A stretch of 64,000 bases of DNA from NCBI GenBank assembly GCA_036521075.1, contig DATDIL010000135.1, forward strand, positions 124,001-188,000, written 5' to 3'. The position numbers and the translations under genes were made by a program. Below, piece after piece: positions 53,359 to 62,645 of the stretch. The notes beneath the pieces were generated by a model. It worked only from the letters and a program-made list of their open reading frames with translations. It searched no databases and was not told the DNA's origin. Source of the DNA: DAIDKA01 sp036521075 (GTDB lineage Bacteria > Pseudomonadota > Gammaproteobacteria > Steroidobacterales > Steroidobacteraceae). Position 1 is the stretch's first letter; each line of letters starts with the position of its first letter.

Positions 53359-53640
53359 CTAATTGCCGTCGCGCGCCCCCGCGCGATCCGAGGGGAGGTC
53401 GTCCTCGTTGACATCATCAGCCTCGAGATCATCCAGGGGTCCGGTCCAATCCTCGGGGGCTGCCGCCGTTACCAGCGGTAACTGTTCCCAGTCCTCCATG
53501 TCGATGCTGTCCAGCTCCCCGTCGAAGGACTGGATCTGCACCGTTTCCGTCGGGGCATCGACGCTCACGACCTGAAATGGCTCGCCTTTATCCTGGTTCT
53601 GGTACCAATCGCCAACCTGCGGTCTTCCCACTGAATTCAT
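53359..53640 (-). CDS. DUF6763-like small acidic protein
   Basis: A 93-residue acidic protein, 'PQVGDWYQNQDKGEPFQVVSVD...VQIQSFDGELDSIDMEDW' in outline, ending in an Asp/Glu-rich tail ('DDLEADDVNEDDLPSD'). This matches the DUF6763 pattern ('vGnWY', 'FDGd..elDld.W', 'PEDWtGPlDDlE') as I recall it. Function unknown; members are common in Gammaproteobacteria. It lies 21 bp upstream of the tag start. Confidence 0.8.
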   Translation of the reverse strand: MNSVGRPQVGDWYQNQDKGEPFQVVSVDAPTETVQIQSFDGELDSIDMEDWEQLPLVTAAAPEDWTGPLDDLEADDVNEDDLPSDRAGARDGN

Positions 53641-53902
53641 CGCATGTCTCCCGGATTGTCATCGGTCCTGCACAACTGCCCTGGACGTGGAGAGTCCCAA
53701 GCGGCTGGTCGGCCTCGTATCGGACGCCGGGCAGCGTGGGGCTGCGTCCTTTGGCCGACGCTGGGTCAGTGGATTCTTACACGACGTGGCGCCATTCAGT
53801 GCGCCAACCACGATAATATGATTTGTCCTGCTGCGGCTGGGCTAGGCCGCCCCAGTGCCCAAATATTAAGATTCATTCCAGCACTCTGACGAGAATCAGT
53901 TC

Positions 53903-56900
53903 ATGGCCCAAACCTCGGCTCATTCAGGCCCGCCCCTGCCGCCGTCGGCCTTTGCCGGATTCGCGGCCGCGGTGGGCGCCGTCATTGTGATGGCGGGCGT
54001 GTCCTACCAGGCGCAGCAGCGAAGCACCGCAGCGGCAGATGCCGTCACGCAGGGCGTCGAGCGGATAGTCCAGGTGCAAAACGTGCTGTCGAGCACGAAG
54101 GATGCGGAGACCGGGCAGCGTGGTTTCCTGCTCACCGGCGATGAAGCCTATCTCGAACCCTACGTCTCCGGCAGGGCGGCGGTCAGCACTGAGCTGAACA
54201 AGATACGGGTTCTGACAGCAAACAGTGTTGAGCAGCGGCAGCGGTTGGATCAATTGCAGGGCCTGATATCCGCCAAACTGGCTGAACTGACCAGCACCGT
54301 CACCTTGAAACAGGCGGGGAGGTCGGCCGAAGCGTTGGCCGCCGTAAGGTCGGATCGCGGCAAGCTGCTGATGGATCAGATACGCGCCCTCGTCGGTCAA
54401 ATTCAGAACACCGACCGCACGCAGCTTGCGCAGCGCCAGCAGGAATGGCGGCAAACGGCGGGGCTTTCCAACAGGATCACCTGGATGGGCGCGGGGGTTC
54501 TCCTGGTGCTCATCGCCGCCGCCGCAGCGCTCGTGTCGCGCGACTACCGGGCGCGCCAGCTGCAGTCCTGGTTACGAATCGGACAAATGGGGCTCGGTGA
54601 GCGCATCCAGGGTGACCAGACTCTCGAGATGCTCGGCAACAACGTTGTGAGCTTCCTCGCGCCCTACCTGGGCGCGCAGGTCGGGGCGATCTACCTCGCG
54701 GACGGCCCCGATCGGTTCCGTCGTTTCGCAGGTTACGCCCTTCAGCCCAATTTGCCGAACGAGTCAATCCGCCGCGGGGATACCCTGGTTGGGCAAGCGG
54801 CAAGAGACAATCGCCCCATACATCTGGTTGATGTACCCCCGAACTATACGCTGCCGATCGGCTCGGCGATCGGTCAGGGCGCGCCGCGCGAAATATTGAT
54901 TGCGCCGGCGAGCATCGATGGCGCCGTGCAGGCCGCACTCGAATTCGGTTTCCTTCGCCGTATCGACGAGTCGCAACAGCAGTTGCTCGAAGTGCTGTCG
55001 ACCATGATTGCAGTGGCCGTGCGCGCCTCGAAGGACCGGACACGACTCGAGGAGCTGCTGGAGGAAACACAGCATCAGGCTGAAGAGTTGCAGTCGCAGC
55101 AGGAGGAATTGCGCGTCAACAACGAAGAACTCGACGAACAAAGCCGAGCCCTGAAGGAATCCCAGGCACAGATGGAGTCGCAGCAGGTTGAACTCGAGCA
55201 AACGAACGCCCAGCTCGAAGAGCAGACCCAAATGCTCGAAAACCAAAAGGAAGCGCTCTCCAAGCAGCAGGATCTGCTGGTCGAACGCGCGGCGGATCTT
55301 GAGCGCGCCAATCTGTATAAGAGTCAATTCCTGGCCAACATGAGTCACGAGCTGCGCACGCCGCTCAACTCGACCCTGATCCTTGCCAAGATCCTGGGCG
55401 ACAACAAGGATGGGAATCTCACCGAGCAACAGGTCAAGTTCGCACGGACCATTTCCACGGCCGGCAATGACCTGCTCGCACTGATCAACGACGTGCTCGA
55501 TCTTTCCAAAATCGAGGCCGGAAAGATTGATCTGAAGCCCGAATCTGTCCAGATCGCCAAGGCGCTCGACGAGCAAAGCAAGCTGTTTCAGCCGCAGGCG
55601 GAGAAGCGGGGAATAAAATTCAGCACGGCAGTCTTGGCGGGGACGGCACAGACGATCGTGACCGACCCGCAGCGCCTGGGGCAGATTCTCAAGAATCTGT
55701 GCTCGAACGCGGTGAAGTTCACCGAGCGGGGCGAGGTGACCCTCAAGGCCTCCTCCGACGCGGACGCCATATATTTCGCCGTCATGGACACAGGCGTTGG
55801 CATCCCCGAAAGCCAGCATCGCAATATATTCGAGGCGTTTCAGCAGGCCGATGGCAGCATTCATCGCAAATTCGGCGGGACCGGCCTGGGACTGTCGATC
55901 TCCCGCGACCTGGCGCAGCGACTTGGCGGCAAGATCACGCTGCAAAGCATTCCCGGCAAGGGCAGCATCTTTACGCTCATGCTGCCGCACGTCCTGCCGG
56001 CGCTGACGGCTGCTCCTGCAGTTGCAGTTCAACCTGAGCCGATCCGCGCTTCGGTCAAGGACACTGCGCCAGCCAAGCCCCGGCGGCGGCCCGCGCCCGC
56101 ACAGATCGAGGATGATCGGGCCCAGCTGCAACCCCATGCGCGGCACATCCTGATCATCGAAGATGATGTGGCCTTTGCCGCCATATTGCGCGACCTCGCG
56201 CACGAAATGGGCTTTCAATGCATCATCACGCACTCGGCGAGCGAAGGTCTGCTTGCCGCCACCGAACTGCGGCCGGGTGCGATCCTGCTCGACATCAATC
56301 TTCCCGACTATTCAGGCTTGGGTGTTCTCGAGCAACTGAAGCGCAATTCGGCAACGCGGCATATTCCGGTGCACATCACATCCGTCGCGGACCACGCCCA
56401 GGGCGCGCTGGAACTGGGCGCGGTCGGCTACGCCTTGAAGCCGGTATCGCGCGAGCAGCTCGTCGATGCGTTGCGGCGTCTGGAAACCAAGCTCTCCCAG
56501 GGCATGCGTCGGGTGCTGGTCGTGGAGGACGACGAACGCCAGCGCGATAGCATCCGGGAACTGCTGAACATGGCCGATCTGGAAATCACGGCGGTGGAGA
56601 GTGCAGGCCGCGCGCTCGAGGTCCTGCGGAGCATGACATTCGACTGCATGGTCATGGATTTGACGCTGCCGGACTTCAGCGGCTTTGAGTTGCTCGAACG
56701 CATGGCGGAGCGGGAGGACGTCTCCGTGCCGCCCGTCATCGTCTATACCGGCCGGGCGCTGAGTGAGGATGACGAACAGAAACTGCGGCGTTTCTCGAAG
56801 TCGATCATCCTCAAAGACGCACGCTCTCCGGAACGGCTGCTCGATGAGGTGACGCTGTTCCTGCATCAGGTCGAGTCCACGCTGCCTGCCGATCGACAGC

Positions 56901-57325
56901 GCATGCTGAAAATTGCGCGCGCCCAGGACATCGCGTTCGAGGGTCGGCGGATTCTCGTCGTAGAGGATGATGTCCGCAATGTGTTCGCGCTAACCAGCCT
57001 GCTCGAGCCCAAAGGGGCGCAGGTGCAGATCGCGCGCAACGGCCATGAGGCGCTGGAAGCCCTGTCCAAGGCGACGGCTGGCGCCGCCGATCGCATCGAC
57101 CTGGTGCTGATGGATGTCATGATGCCGGAGATGGATGGCTTCACGGCGATGCGCGAGATCCGCAAGCGGGCGGAGTGGAAAAAGCTCCCGATCATCGCGC
57201 TGACCGCGAAGGCGATGCCGGATGATCTTGAGGCCTGCATGGCGGCCGGCGCCAGTGACTATATCGCGAAACCCCTGGACGTCGAGAAGCTGCTGTCGCT
57301 CATTCGCGTATGGATGCCGAAATAG
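53903..57325 (+). CDS. hybrid histidine kinase, CHASE3-GAF-HisKA-HATPase-3xREC
   Basis: A 1140-residue membrane kinase. TM1 at about 17-37, a CHASE3 domain at about 40-180 ('LSSTKDAETGQRGFLLTGDEAYL'), TM2 at about 190-210, GAF at about 225-370, then a long Gln/Glu coiled coil (373-475). The phospho-His is in 'FLANMSHELRTPLNS' near 481, and the ATPase has 'LCSNAVKFTERGEV' and 'GGTGLGLSISRDL'. Three REC domains follow, with Asp in 'LLDINLPDYSG' (about 796), 'VMDLTLPDFSG' (about 918) and 'LMDVMMPEMDG' (about 1071). First of four overlapping signalling genes. The sensed signal is unknown. Confidence 0.9.
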   Translation: MAQTSAHSGPPLPPSAFAGFAAAVGAVIVMAGVSYQAQQRSTAAADAVTQGVERIVQVQNVLSSTKDAETGQRGFLLTGDEAYLEPYVSGRAAVSTELNKIRVLTANSVEQRQRLDQLQGLISAKLAELTSTVTLKQAGRSAEALAAVRSDRGKLLMDQIRALVGQIQNTDRTQLAQRQQEWRQTAGLSNRITWMGAGVLLVLIAAAAALVSRDYRARQLQSWLRIGQMGLGERIQGDQTLEMLGNNVVSFLAPYLGAQVGAIYLADGPDRFRRFAGYALQPNLPNESIRRGDTLVGQAARDNRPIHLVDVPPNYTLPIGSAIGQGAPREILIAPASIDGAVQAALEFGFLRRIDESQQQLLEVLSTMIAVAVRASKDRTRLEELLEETQHQAEELQSQQEELRVNNEELDEQSRALKESQAQMESQQVELEQTNAQLEEQTQMLENQKEALSKQQDLLVERAADLERANLYKSQFLANMSHELRTPLNSTLILAKILGDNKDGNLTEQQVKFARTISTAGNDLLALINDVLDLSKIEAGKIDLKPESVQIAKALDEQSKLFQPQAEKRGIKFSTAVLAGTAQTIVTDPQRLGQILKNLCSNAVKFTERGEVTLKASSDADAIYFAVMDTGVGIPESQHRNIFEAFQQADGSIHRKFGGTGLGLSISRDLAQRLGGKITLQSIPGKGSIFTLMLPHVLPALTAAPAVAVQPEPIRASVKDTAPAKPRRRPAPAQIEDDRAQLQPHARHILIIEDDVAFAAILRDLAHEMGFQCIITHSASEGLLAATELRPGAILLDINLPDYSGLGVLEQLKRNSATRHIPVHITSVADHAQGALELGAVGYALKPVSREQLVDALRRLETKLSQGMRRVLVVEDDERQRDSIRELLNMADLEITAVESAGRALEVLRSMTFDCMVMDLTLPDFSGFELLERMAEREDVSVPPVIVYTGRALSEDDEQKLRRFSKSIILKDARSPERLLDEVTLFLHQVESTLPADRQRMLKIARAQDIAFEGRRILVVEDDVRNVFALTSLLEPKGAQVQIARNGHEALEALSKATAGAADRIDLVLMDVMMPEMDGFTAMREIRKRAEWKKLPIIALTAKAMPDDLEACMAAGASDYIAKPLDVEKLLSLIRVWMPK

Positions 57326-58167
57326 ATCTGGTTGCCAGCGTGGGCGCGAAGCGCTGGGAAGTCGAGTATCGGCTTCTGGTCGATGCGATTTACCAGATGT
57401 ATCACTATGACTTTCGCGACTATGCGGTGGCGTCACTGAAACGTCGGCTGCGAACGGCGATGCTGCGCTTTGATTGTCGAACACTCTCGCAGCTGCAGGA
57501 TCGACTGCTCAACGAGCCGGAGTTCTTCGCTGCGTTGCTGAATTTCCTGACCGTGCCGGTGAGCGAAATGTTCCGTGATCCGGACTATTTCCGCGCCCTT
57601 CGCGCGCAGGTGGTGCCGCTGCTGCGCACCTATCCGTCCCTCAAAGTGTGGGTAGCCGGTTGCAGCACGGGCGAAGAAGTCTATTCGCTGGCGATCCTGC
57701 TGCGCGAAGAAGACCTGCTGGAGCGCAGCCTCATTTATGCGACGGATATCAACCCGGAATCCCTGCGCAAGGCCGAAGCGGGGGTCTATGACATCGACCG
57801 GATCGCGGCGTTCACCGACAGTCATCAACGCTCCGGCGCACGCTCCTCGCTTTCCGACTATTACGTCGCCGCCTATGGGCGCGCTGTATTCGACAAATCG
57901 TTGCGGCGCCGGATCGTGTTTTCGGATCACAGCCTCGCTACCGACAGCGTCTTTGCCGAGGTGCAGTTGGTCTCCTGCCGCAATGTGCTGATCTACTTCA
58001 ATCGTGAGCTGCAGGATCGGGCGCTGCAGTTGTTTCGTGAAGCATTGTGCCGCAAGGGGTTTTTGGGCATCGGCTCCAAGGAATCGTTGCGATTCTCGGC
58101 GCAGGCGCATTATTTTGGCGAATTTGTTCGCGAGCAGCGTATTTATCAGAAGCGGGACTCGACGTGA
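57310..58167 (+). CDS. cheR: CheR-type protein-glutamate methyltransferase
   Basis: A 285-residue CheR. The N-terminal helical domain is at 20-90, the SAM motif is 'KVWVAGCSTGEEVYSLAILLRE', with 'YATDINPESLRKAEAGVY' and 'SCRNVLIYFNRELQ'. There is no TPR tail. Normally it methylates glutamates of chemoreceptors, but none is encoded here, so it probably belongs to a non-motility sensory pathway with the adjacent hybrid kinases. The start overlaps the kinase stop by 16 bp and its stop overlaps the cheB GTG. Confidence 0.9.
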   Translation: MDAEIDLVASVGAKRWEVEYRLLVDAIYQMYHYDFRDYAVASLKRRLRTAMLRFDCRTLSQLQDRLLNEPEFFAALLNFLTVPVSEMFRDPDYFRALRAQVVPLLRTYPSLKVWVAGCSTGEEVYSLAILLREEDLLERSLIYATDINPESLRKAEAGVYDIDRIAAFTDSHQRSGARSSLSDYYVAAYGRAVFDKSLRRRIVFSDHSLATDSVFAEVQLVSCRNVLIYFNRELQDRALQLFREALCRKGFLGIGSKESLRFSAQAHYFGEFVREQRIYQKRDST

Positions 58168-58763
58168 GCGCGGTGGTTTCCCTTGCGGGGCGTGTCGATG
58201 CGATTGTCATGGGTGCATCCGCGGGCGGCGTGGACGCCTTGATGGCACTGCTGCCTGCGCTTTCGGCCGCCTTTCGCATACCGATTGTCATCGTGCTGCA
58301 TCTGCCTCGCGATCGGCCGAGCCTTCTGCCCCGGATATTCCTGCAAAAGTGTGCATTGCCGGTCTGTGAGGCTGTGGACAAAGAGCCGGTGCGTCCGGGA
58401 ACTGTATATTTCGCGCCACCGGACTACCATTTGCTGATCGATGAGGGCCCGTGCCTGGCGTTGTCGGACGATGAACTGGTCAATTATTCGCGCCCCTCCA
58501 TCGACGTGCTGTTCGAGTCCGCGGCCGATGTTTACGGAGCACGGCTGCTTGGCATTATTCTATCGGGGGCAAATGAGGACGGCGCGGCAGGCCTCGCGAC
58601 GGTTCATGCGGCCGGTGGCATCACGATCGTTCAGCAGCCCGATAGTGCCCAGGTCAAGCAAATGGTGGTCTCAGCCTTGAATCGCAATCCCGCCAGCCAT
58701 GTGCTCGACCTCGTGGCCATTGCGGGTGCGCTACGTACTTTGGATGTGGGACGTACGGTATGA
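58164..58763 (+). CDS. cheB: CheB-type methylesterase, catalytic domain only
   Basis: A 199-residue CheB methylesterase domain without the usual N-terminal REC domain. The catalytic Ser is in 'IVMGASAGGVDALMALL', His in 'IVLHLPRDRPSLLPRIF', and Asp probably in 'LSGANEDGAAGLATV'; 'APPDYHLLIDEG' is the common signature. Start at GTG 58164, overlapping the cheR stop as GTGA; the longer frame from 58047 lies inside cheR. With CheR it could modify an unlinked receptor or one of the kinases. Confidence 0.9.
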   Translation: MSAVVSLAGRVDAIVMGASAGGVDALMALLPALSAAFRIPIVIVLHLPRDRPSLLPRIFLQKCALPVCEAVDKEPVRPGTVYFAPPDYHLLIDEGPCLALSDDELVNYSRPSIDVLFESAADVYGARLLGIILSGANEDGAAGLATVHAAGGITIVQQPDSAQVKQMVVSALNRNPASHVLDLVAIAGALRTLDVGRTV

Positions 58764-59920
58764 GCGACGGCGTCAAATGCCTGCTGGTGGATGATCTGCC
58801 GGAAAACCTGCTCGCCTTGTCGGAACTTCTGCGTGAGCAGGATGTCGAGATCCTGGAAGCCCGCTCCGGGACCGAGGCGCTTGAGATCCTTCTGGTCCAT
58901 GACGTGGCGCTTGCACTGCTGGACGTGCAGATGCCGGACATGGATGGCTTCCAGCTTGCTGAACTGATGCGCGGGAGTGCGCGGATTCGCCGTGTCCCGA
59001 TCATTTTTGTCACCGCCGGTGCGCGCGATCAGCATCGGATGTTCAGGGGCTACGAGTCGGGAGCGGTCGATTTTCTGTATAAACCCATCGACCCGCGCAT
59101 CCTGCGGAACAAGGCAGCAATTTTCTTTCAGCTTGATCGACAACGACGCCAGCTGGATCGTCAGCTGCATGAGCGCACCGAAACGCTCAGGCTGAACGAG
59201 ATGTTCACGGCGCTGCTTGCGCATGATCTGCGCAATCCGCTCAGTGCGATCATGACCTCCGGGCGGCTGATAGAGCGCATTGCCGCCGAACCGATCGCCA
59301 AGGATGCGGCGGCGCGGGTGCTGTCCAGCGGACGGCGTATGGGCCGACTGATTGAGGATATGCTGGATCTGGCGCGTGCGCGGGTCGGCAATGGAATTGC
59401 CATCAAGCGGGAGGAGGGGGATCTTGGCACCCTGATTGGTCCGGTCGTGCGGGAGCATCAGGCCGCTTCACCTGGCCGGCAAATCGAAATCGTTTCCAAG
59501 GGTGTGCTGAAGGGTCAATGGGACGCCGAACGCATCGCGCAGGTGGCCTCCAATCTCATTGGCAACGCCATAAAGCATGGGGATCCGAAAGGGCCGGTCG
59601 TGGTCAGTCTGGATGGAACACACCGCGATACCGTCTTCTTCGCGGTCGCCAATGACGGGGTGATTCCTGCAGAGCGGCATGCGGGGCTGTTTGATCCATT
59701 CAAGGACGGGCATCAGCGGGTGGGTCGCAACGAAGGGCTGGGTCTGGGGCTGTACATCGTTCAGCAAATCGTGACGGCGCATTCCGGCAGCATCGATGTC
59801 CGAACGGAGGAGGAGCGGCGCACGGTATTTCGGGTGCAATTGCCGCGCAGACTGGGCGTGGAAATGGCCGATTCGCAGTTACTGGGTGCCCGCGCCGCAG
59901 GCCGCGGCGCGGCCGAGTAA
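58760..59920 (+). CDS. REC-HisKA-HATPase response-regulator kinase
   Basis: A 386-residue soluble protein. The REC domain (1-120) has its Asp in 'LALLDVQMPDMDGFQL'; a linker follows, then the HisKA with phospho-His in 'ALLAHDLRNPLSAIM' near 153, and a HATPase with 'VASNLIGNAIKHGDPKG' and 'NEGLGLGLYIVQQIV'. The order suggests that it receives a phosphate from the large hybrid kinase and signals onward. ATGA overlap with cheB. Its 3' end overlaps the convergent sigma-factor gene by 42 bp. Confidence 0.88.
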   Translation: MSDGVKCLLVDDLPENLLALSELLREQDVEILEARSGTEALEILLVHDVALALLDVQMPDMDGFQLAELMRGSARIRRVPIIFVTAGARDQHRMFRGYESGAVDFLYKPIDPRILRNKAAIFFQLDRQRRQLDRQLHERTETLRLNEMFTALLAHDLRNPLSAIMTSGRLIERIAAEPIAKDAAARVLSSGRRMGRLIEDMLDLARARVGNGIAIKREEGDLGTLIGPVVREHQAASPGRQIEIVSKGVLKGQWDAERIAQVASNLIGNAIKHGDPKGPVVVSLDGTHRDTVFFAVANDGVIPAERHAGLFDPFKDGHQRVGRNEGLGLGLYIVQQIVTAHSGSIDVRTEEERRTVFRVQLPRRLGVEMADSQLLGARAAGRGAAE

Positions 59921-61147
59921 CAGATCTCTTTCCCGCGTATTGCGGGTCAGCCCAGCCGCGCGCGAAAACTCGGCCCGGGCTTCGGCATGGCGCCCGAGCT
60001 TTTCCAGCAAGTCACCGCGCACGCTGGGTAGCAGGTGGTAGGTCGCCAGCCTTGGCTCATTGGTGATCGTATCAACCAGCTCCAGGGCGGCAGCGGCGCC
60101 GTAGGCCATTGATACTGCGACGGCGCGATTGAGTTCAATAACGGGGGAGGGCTGCAGCTGCGCGAGCGCATCGTACAGGGCCACGATCTGAACCCAGTCA
60201 GTCTCAGCGGCGATTGGGGCCCGGGCGTGGCAGGCCGTGATGGCCGCCTGGATTGTGTACGGGCCTGAGGGGCCAGCGAGTGCCTGTGCCCGCTGCAGCG
60301 CCGCGAGCCCGCGCTGGATCAGCAGCCGATTCCAACGTGCACGGTTCTGCGCCAACAGCAAAATGGGCTCGCCCTGTGCGTCCGTGCGGGCACCGATGCG
60401 CGAACTGTGGATTTCCATCAGCGCAACCAGGCCGTGCACTTCGGGTTCCTCAGGCAGCAGGTGGGACAGGATCCGTCCCAGCCGCAGCGCCTCCTCGCAC
60501 AACGCGGGACGCATCCAATCCCCGCCACTGGTGGCGGCATAACCCTCGTTGAAGATCAGGTAGATCACTTCCAATACCGATTCGACCCTGGCCGCGCGCT
60601 GCGCGCCACGCGGCACTTCGAAGGGCACATGCGCCTCGGCGAGGGTGCGTTTGGCACGCACGATGCGCTGGCCAATGGCCGGTTCCGGTACCAGAAATGC
60701 CCGGGCGATCTCGGCGGTGGTCAGACCGGCCAGCATCCGCAGGGTCAGCGCCGTGCGCGCCTGCGTCCCGAGCACCGGATGGCAGACGATGAACATCAGC
60801 CGCAGCAGATCATCGCCGATGTCATCATCCGCAGCGTCCTCGGCTTGCGCATCGGGCGTCACGCGAAGAGGACTCTCGTGCGCAACGGCATCGCTGGTGC
60901 GCGCGATGAGCTTGCGGCGCCGCAGTTCATCGAGCGCACGGTTCTTCGCCGCCGTCATCAGCCACGCACCGGGTTTGTCCGGAACGCCGGCGCGAGGCCA
61001 TTGCTCCAGGGCACTCACCAGCGCGTCCTGCGCGAACTCCTCGGCGAGCCCTATCTGTCGCAGCATGCGGGTCAGCCTTGCGATGATTTTGGCCGATTCC
61101 ATGCGCCAGACAGCCTCGATGGTGCGTTGGATCTTCGAATCAGACAT
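59879..61147 (-). CDS. ECF42-type RNA polymerase sigma factor with DUF6596
   Basis: A 422-residue SigJ/ECF42-like sigma factor. Region 2 is 'IARLTRMLRQIGLAEEFAQDALVSALEQWP...WLMTAAKNRALDELRRRK' in outline, and region 4 is 'LTLRMLAGLTTAEIARAFLVPEPAIGQRIVRAK'. A C-terminal TPR-like extension (about 185-420) replaces an anti-sigma factor in this group. It lies 25 bp downstream of a DGPF/YCII gene, the hallmark partner of ECF42. ATG 61147 has a GAGGA site. Confidence 0.9.
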   Translation of the reverse strand: MSDSKIQRTIEAVWRMESAKIIARLTRMLRQIGLAEEFAQDALVSALEQWPRAGVPDKPGAWLMTAAKNRALDELRRRKLIARTSDAVAHESPLRVTPDAQAEDAADDDIGDDLLRLMFIVCHPVLGTQARTALTLRMLAGLTTAEIARAFLVPEPAIGQRIVRAKRTLAEAHVPFEVPRGAQRAARVESVLEVIYLIFNEGYAATSGGDWMRPALCEEALRLGRILSHLLPEEPEVHGLVALMEIHSSRIGARTDAQGEPILLLAQNRARWNRLLIQRGLAALQRAQALAGPSGPYTIQAAITACHARAPIAAETDWVQIVALYDALAQLQPSPVIELNRAVAVSMAYGAAAALELVDTITNEPRLATYHLLPSVRGDLLEKLGRHAEARAEFSRAAGLTRNTRERDLLLGRAAACGAGTQ

Positions 61148-61172
61148 GACATCCTCGCCCGTGCGCGCGCGG

Positions 61173-61595
61173 TTAGGTATTCTTGATCCGGGCCCGCAGC
61201 TGCTGTTCCTGGGCCTGCAGCTCCGGGGTGAATTCCGCACCAAAGTCTGCAGCCTCGAACAGCGGTCGAATCTCGATCTCCGATTCCTCGCTCATGGGGT
61301 TCGGACAGCGTTTCACCCATTCGAGCGCCTCTTCGATCGACTTTACCTGCCATAACCAGAATCCCGCCACGAGTTCCTTGGTTTCGGCAAAGGGTCCATC
61401 GATCACCGTGCGCTTCTCGCCCGTGAAGCGGACTCGCTTGCCCCGGCGACTCGGGTGCAACCCTTCCCCCGCGAGCATCACGCCGGCCTTGACGAGTTCC
61501 TCATTGAAGCGGCCCATGGCGCTGAGTAATGCCTCGCTTGGCATGATGCCCGCCTCGCTCGAGGCGGTCGCCTTGACCATGACTATGACTTTCAT
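61173..61595 (-). CDS. YCII-related DGPF-domain protein
   Basis: A 140-residue YCII/DGPF protein: 'MKVIVMVKATASSEAGIMPS' start, 'AGEGLHPSRRGKRVRF', then the name motif 'VIDGPFAETKELVAGFWLWQVKS'. DGPF proteins are nearly always encoded with ECF42 sigma factors, and their molecular role is unresolved. An AAAGGATAG site precedes the ATG. It is the first gene of the two-gene operon. Confidence 0.9.
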   Translation of the reverse strand: MKVIVMVKATASSEAGIMPSEALLSAMGRFNEELVKAGVMLAGEGLHPSRRGKRVRFTGEKRTVIDGPFAETKELVAGFWLWQVKSIEEALEWVKRCPNPMSEESEIEIRPLFEAADFGAEFTPELQAQEQQLRARIKNT

Positions 61596-61909
61596 GCTGC
61601 TATCCTTTTAAAAACAATAAGTTGTACAGAGACCGGCGGCACATCCGCAAAGCGCATTTGGCGCCACTCTGACCAGTTACTCTAGGGCGACGAACTGCAC
61701 GCTGCGATTTCGACAATAACGACAAAAACAAAAATTCTTGATCCCCCCTTCTCGGTTGCAAGGGCATCCCAAAAAACGGCTGCGACCTCTAACATCAATA
61801 TGGATTGTCAATGGTGACTTGCTGATTTAGCCATAGGCGCGGGCCCTTGGAACTAGTGGCGCAGGTTCGATATCCTAACTAGTCATCATTGAATCGAGAG
61901 TGAGCCACC
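61596..61909. other. intergenic region
   Basis: A 314-bp AT-richer gap between the divergent DGPF gene and the secreted protein at 61910. The heptamer AACTAGT occurs twice about 26 bp apart near 61851 and 61877, just before the rightward gene. I see no RNA gene, riboswitch or ORF that I would support. Confidence 0.4.
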
Positions 61910-62344
61910 ATGCGTGCACCTTCCCGCCTGCTGCAGTCCCTGGCCTGTGCGTCCCTGTTCATGATCGCCACGTGTGCCTATGCGGGTTCGGTTTCCGGTC
62001 CGGTGGTGGTATTGCCGAACAGCTACTACCTGCAGCCTGACCAGGGAGGCCAAACCAAGCTCGTCAAACGCGATGGCAAGCGGCTGCTGCCCGGCACGAT
62101 TGCGGCCTATGTCGTCTCGGGTCAGCTGGTGGTGGGGGCTATTGGCGCCACACCGCCCCCCGGGCATCAATTCACCAATGACCTTGAATTCGCGGGCACT
62201 CCTGACACGAAATACTTCATCCTCGACACGGCCACCGGCAAGCTTGAATCCAACCTGGACGAGGCGGCATGGCACAAGCGGCTGCAGGAACTGGGACAGC
62301 GCGCCGACCTGCACATCTACCCGCCATTGCCCTGGCAGAACTGA
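61910..62344 (+). CDS. exported hypothetical protein
   Basis: A 144-residue exported protein. The signal peptide is 'LLQSLACASLFMIATCAYAG'; the mature part is 'VVLPNSYYLQPDQGGQTKLVKRD' followed by 'LPGTIAAYVVSGQLVVGAIG' and a helical end 'AAWHKRLQELGQRADLHIYPPL'. No cysteines in the mature chain and no recognised family. A GAGAGTGAG site precedes the ATG. It stands alone. Confidence 0.6.
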   Translation: MRAPSRLLQSLACASLFMIATCAYAGSVSGPVVVLPNSYYLQPDQGGQTKLVKRDGKRLLPGTIAAYVVSGQLVVGAIGATPPPGHQFTNDLEFAGTPDTKYFILDTATGKLESNLDEAAWHKRLQELGQRADLHIYPPLPWQN

Positions 62345-62645
62345 ACTCGTGCTTTACACCCTTGCAGGCCGGGGCTATCTTCCCGACCGTTATTGGTGGC
62401 ACAAGGCGTTCCAGTGGGCAGTTGTATGAGTGGCAGTCAGCATTGCGCTGCACGCAGGCGAACGTCAGCTCGATAACGCTCAGGCCTTTCCCGGAGCGCC
62501 GTCAGCTCCTGTTGATTTCCACCTTCCGTCGAACGAACTGATCGCTCGCAAATGAGCACGGCTGAAACGTGCCTGGCGCGAGTCACCGGTCGTGTGTGAC
62601 GCGCAGCTGCTGTCCGCCGGCGACGCAGGGTTTTGGAGCGCGGCG
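62345..62645. other. intergenic region
   Basis: About 300 bp with no gene that I can support. A GTG-started 26-codon frame at 62349 ('LYTLAGRGYLPDRYWWHKAFQ') has no ribosome site. No riboswitch-like structure was recognised before the transporter gene. Confidence 0.35.

Noticed and set aside
62349..62429. GTG-started 26-codon ORF
   Set aside because: Protein-like but without ribosome site, promoter or known homologue.
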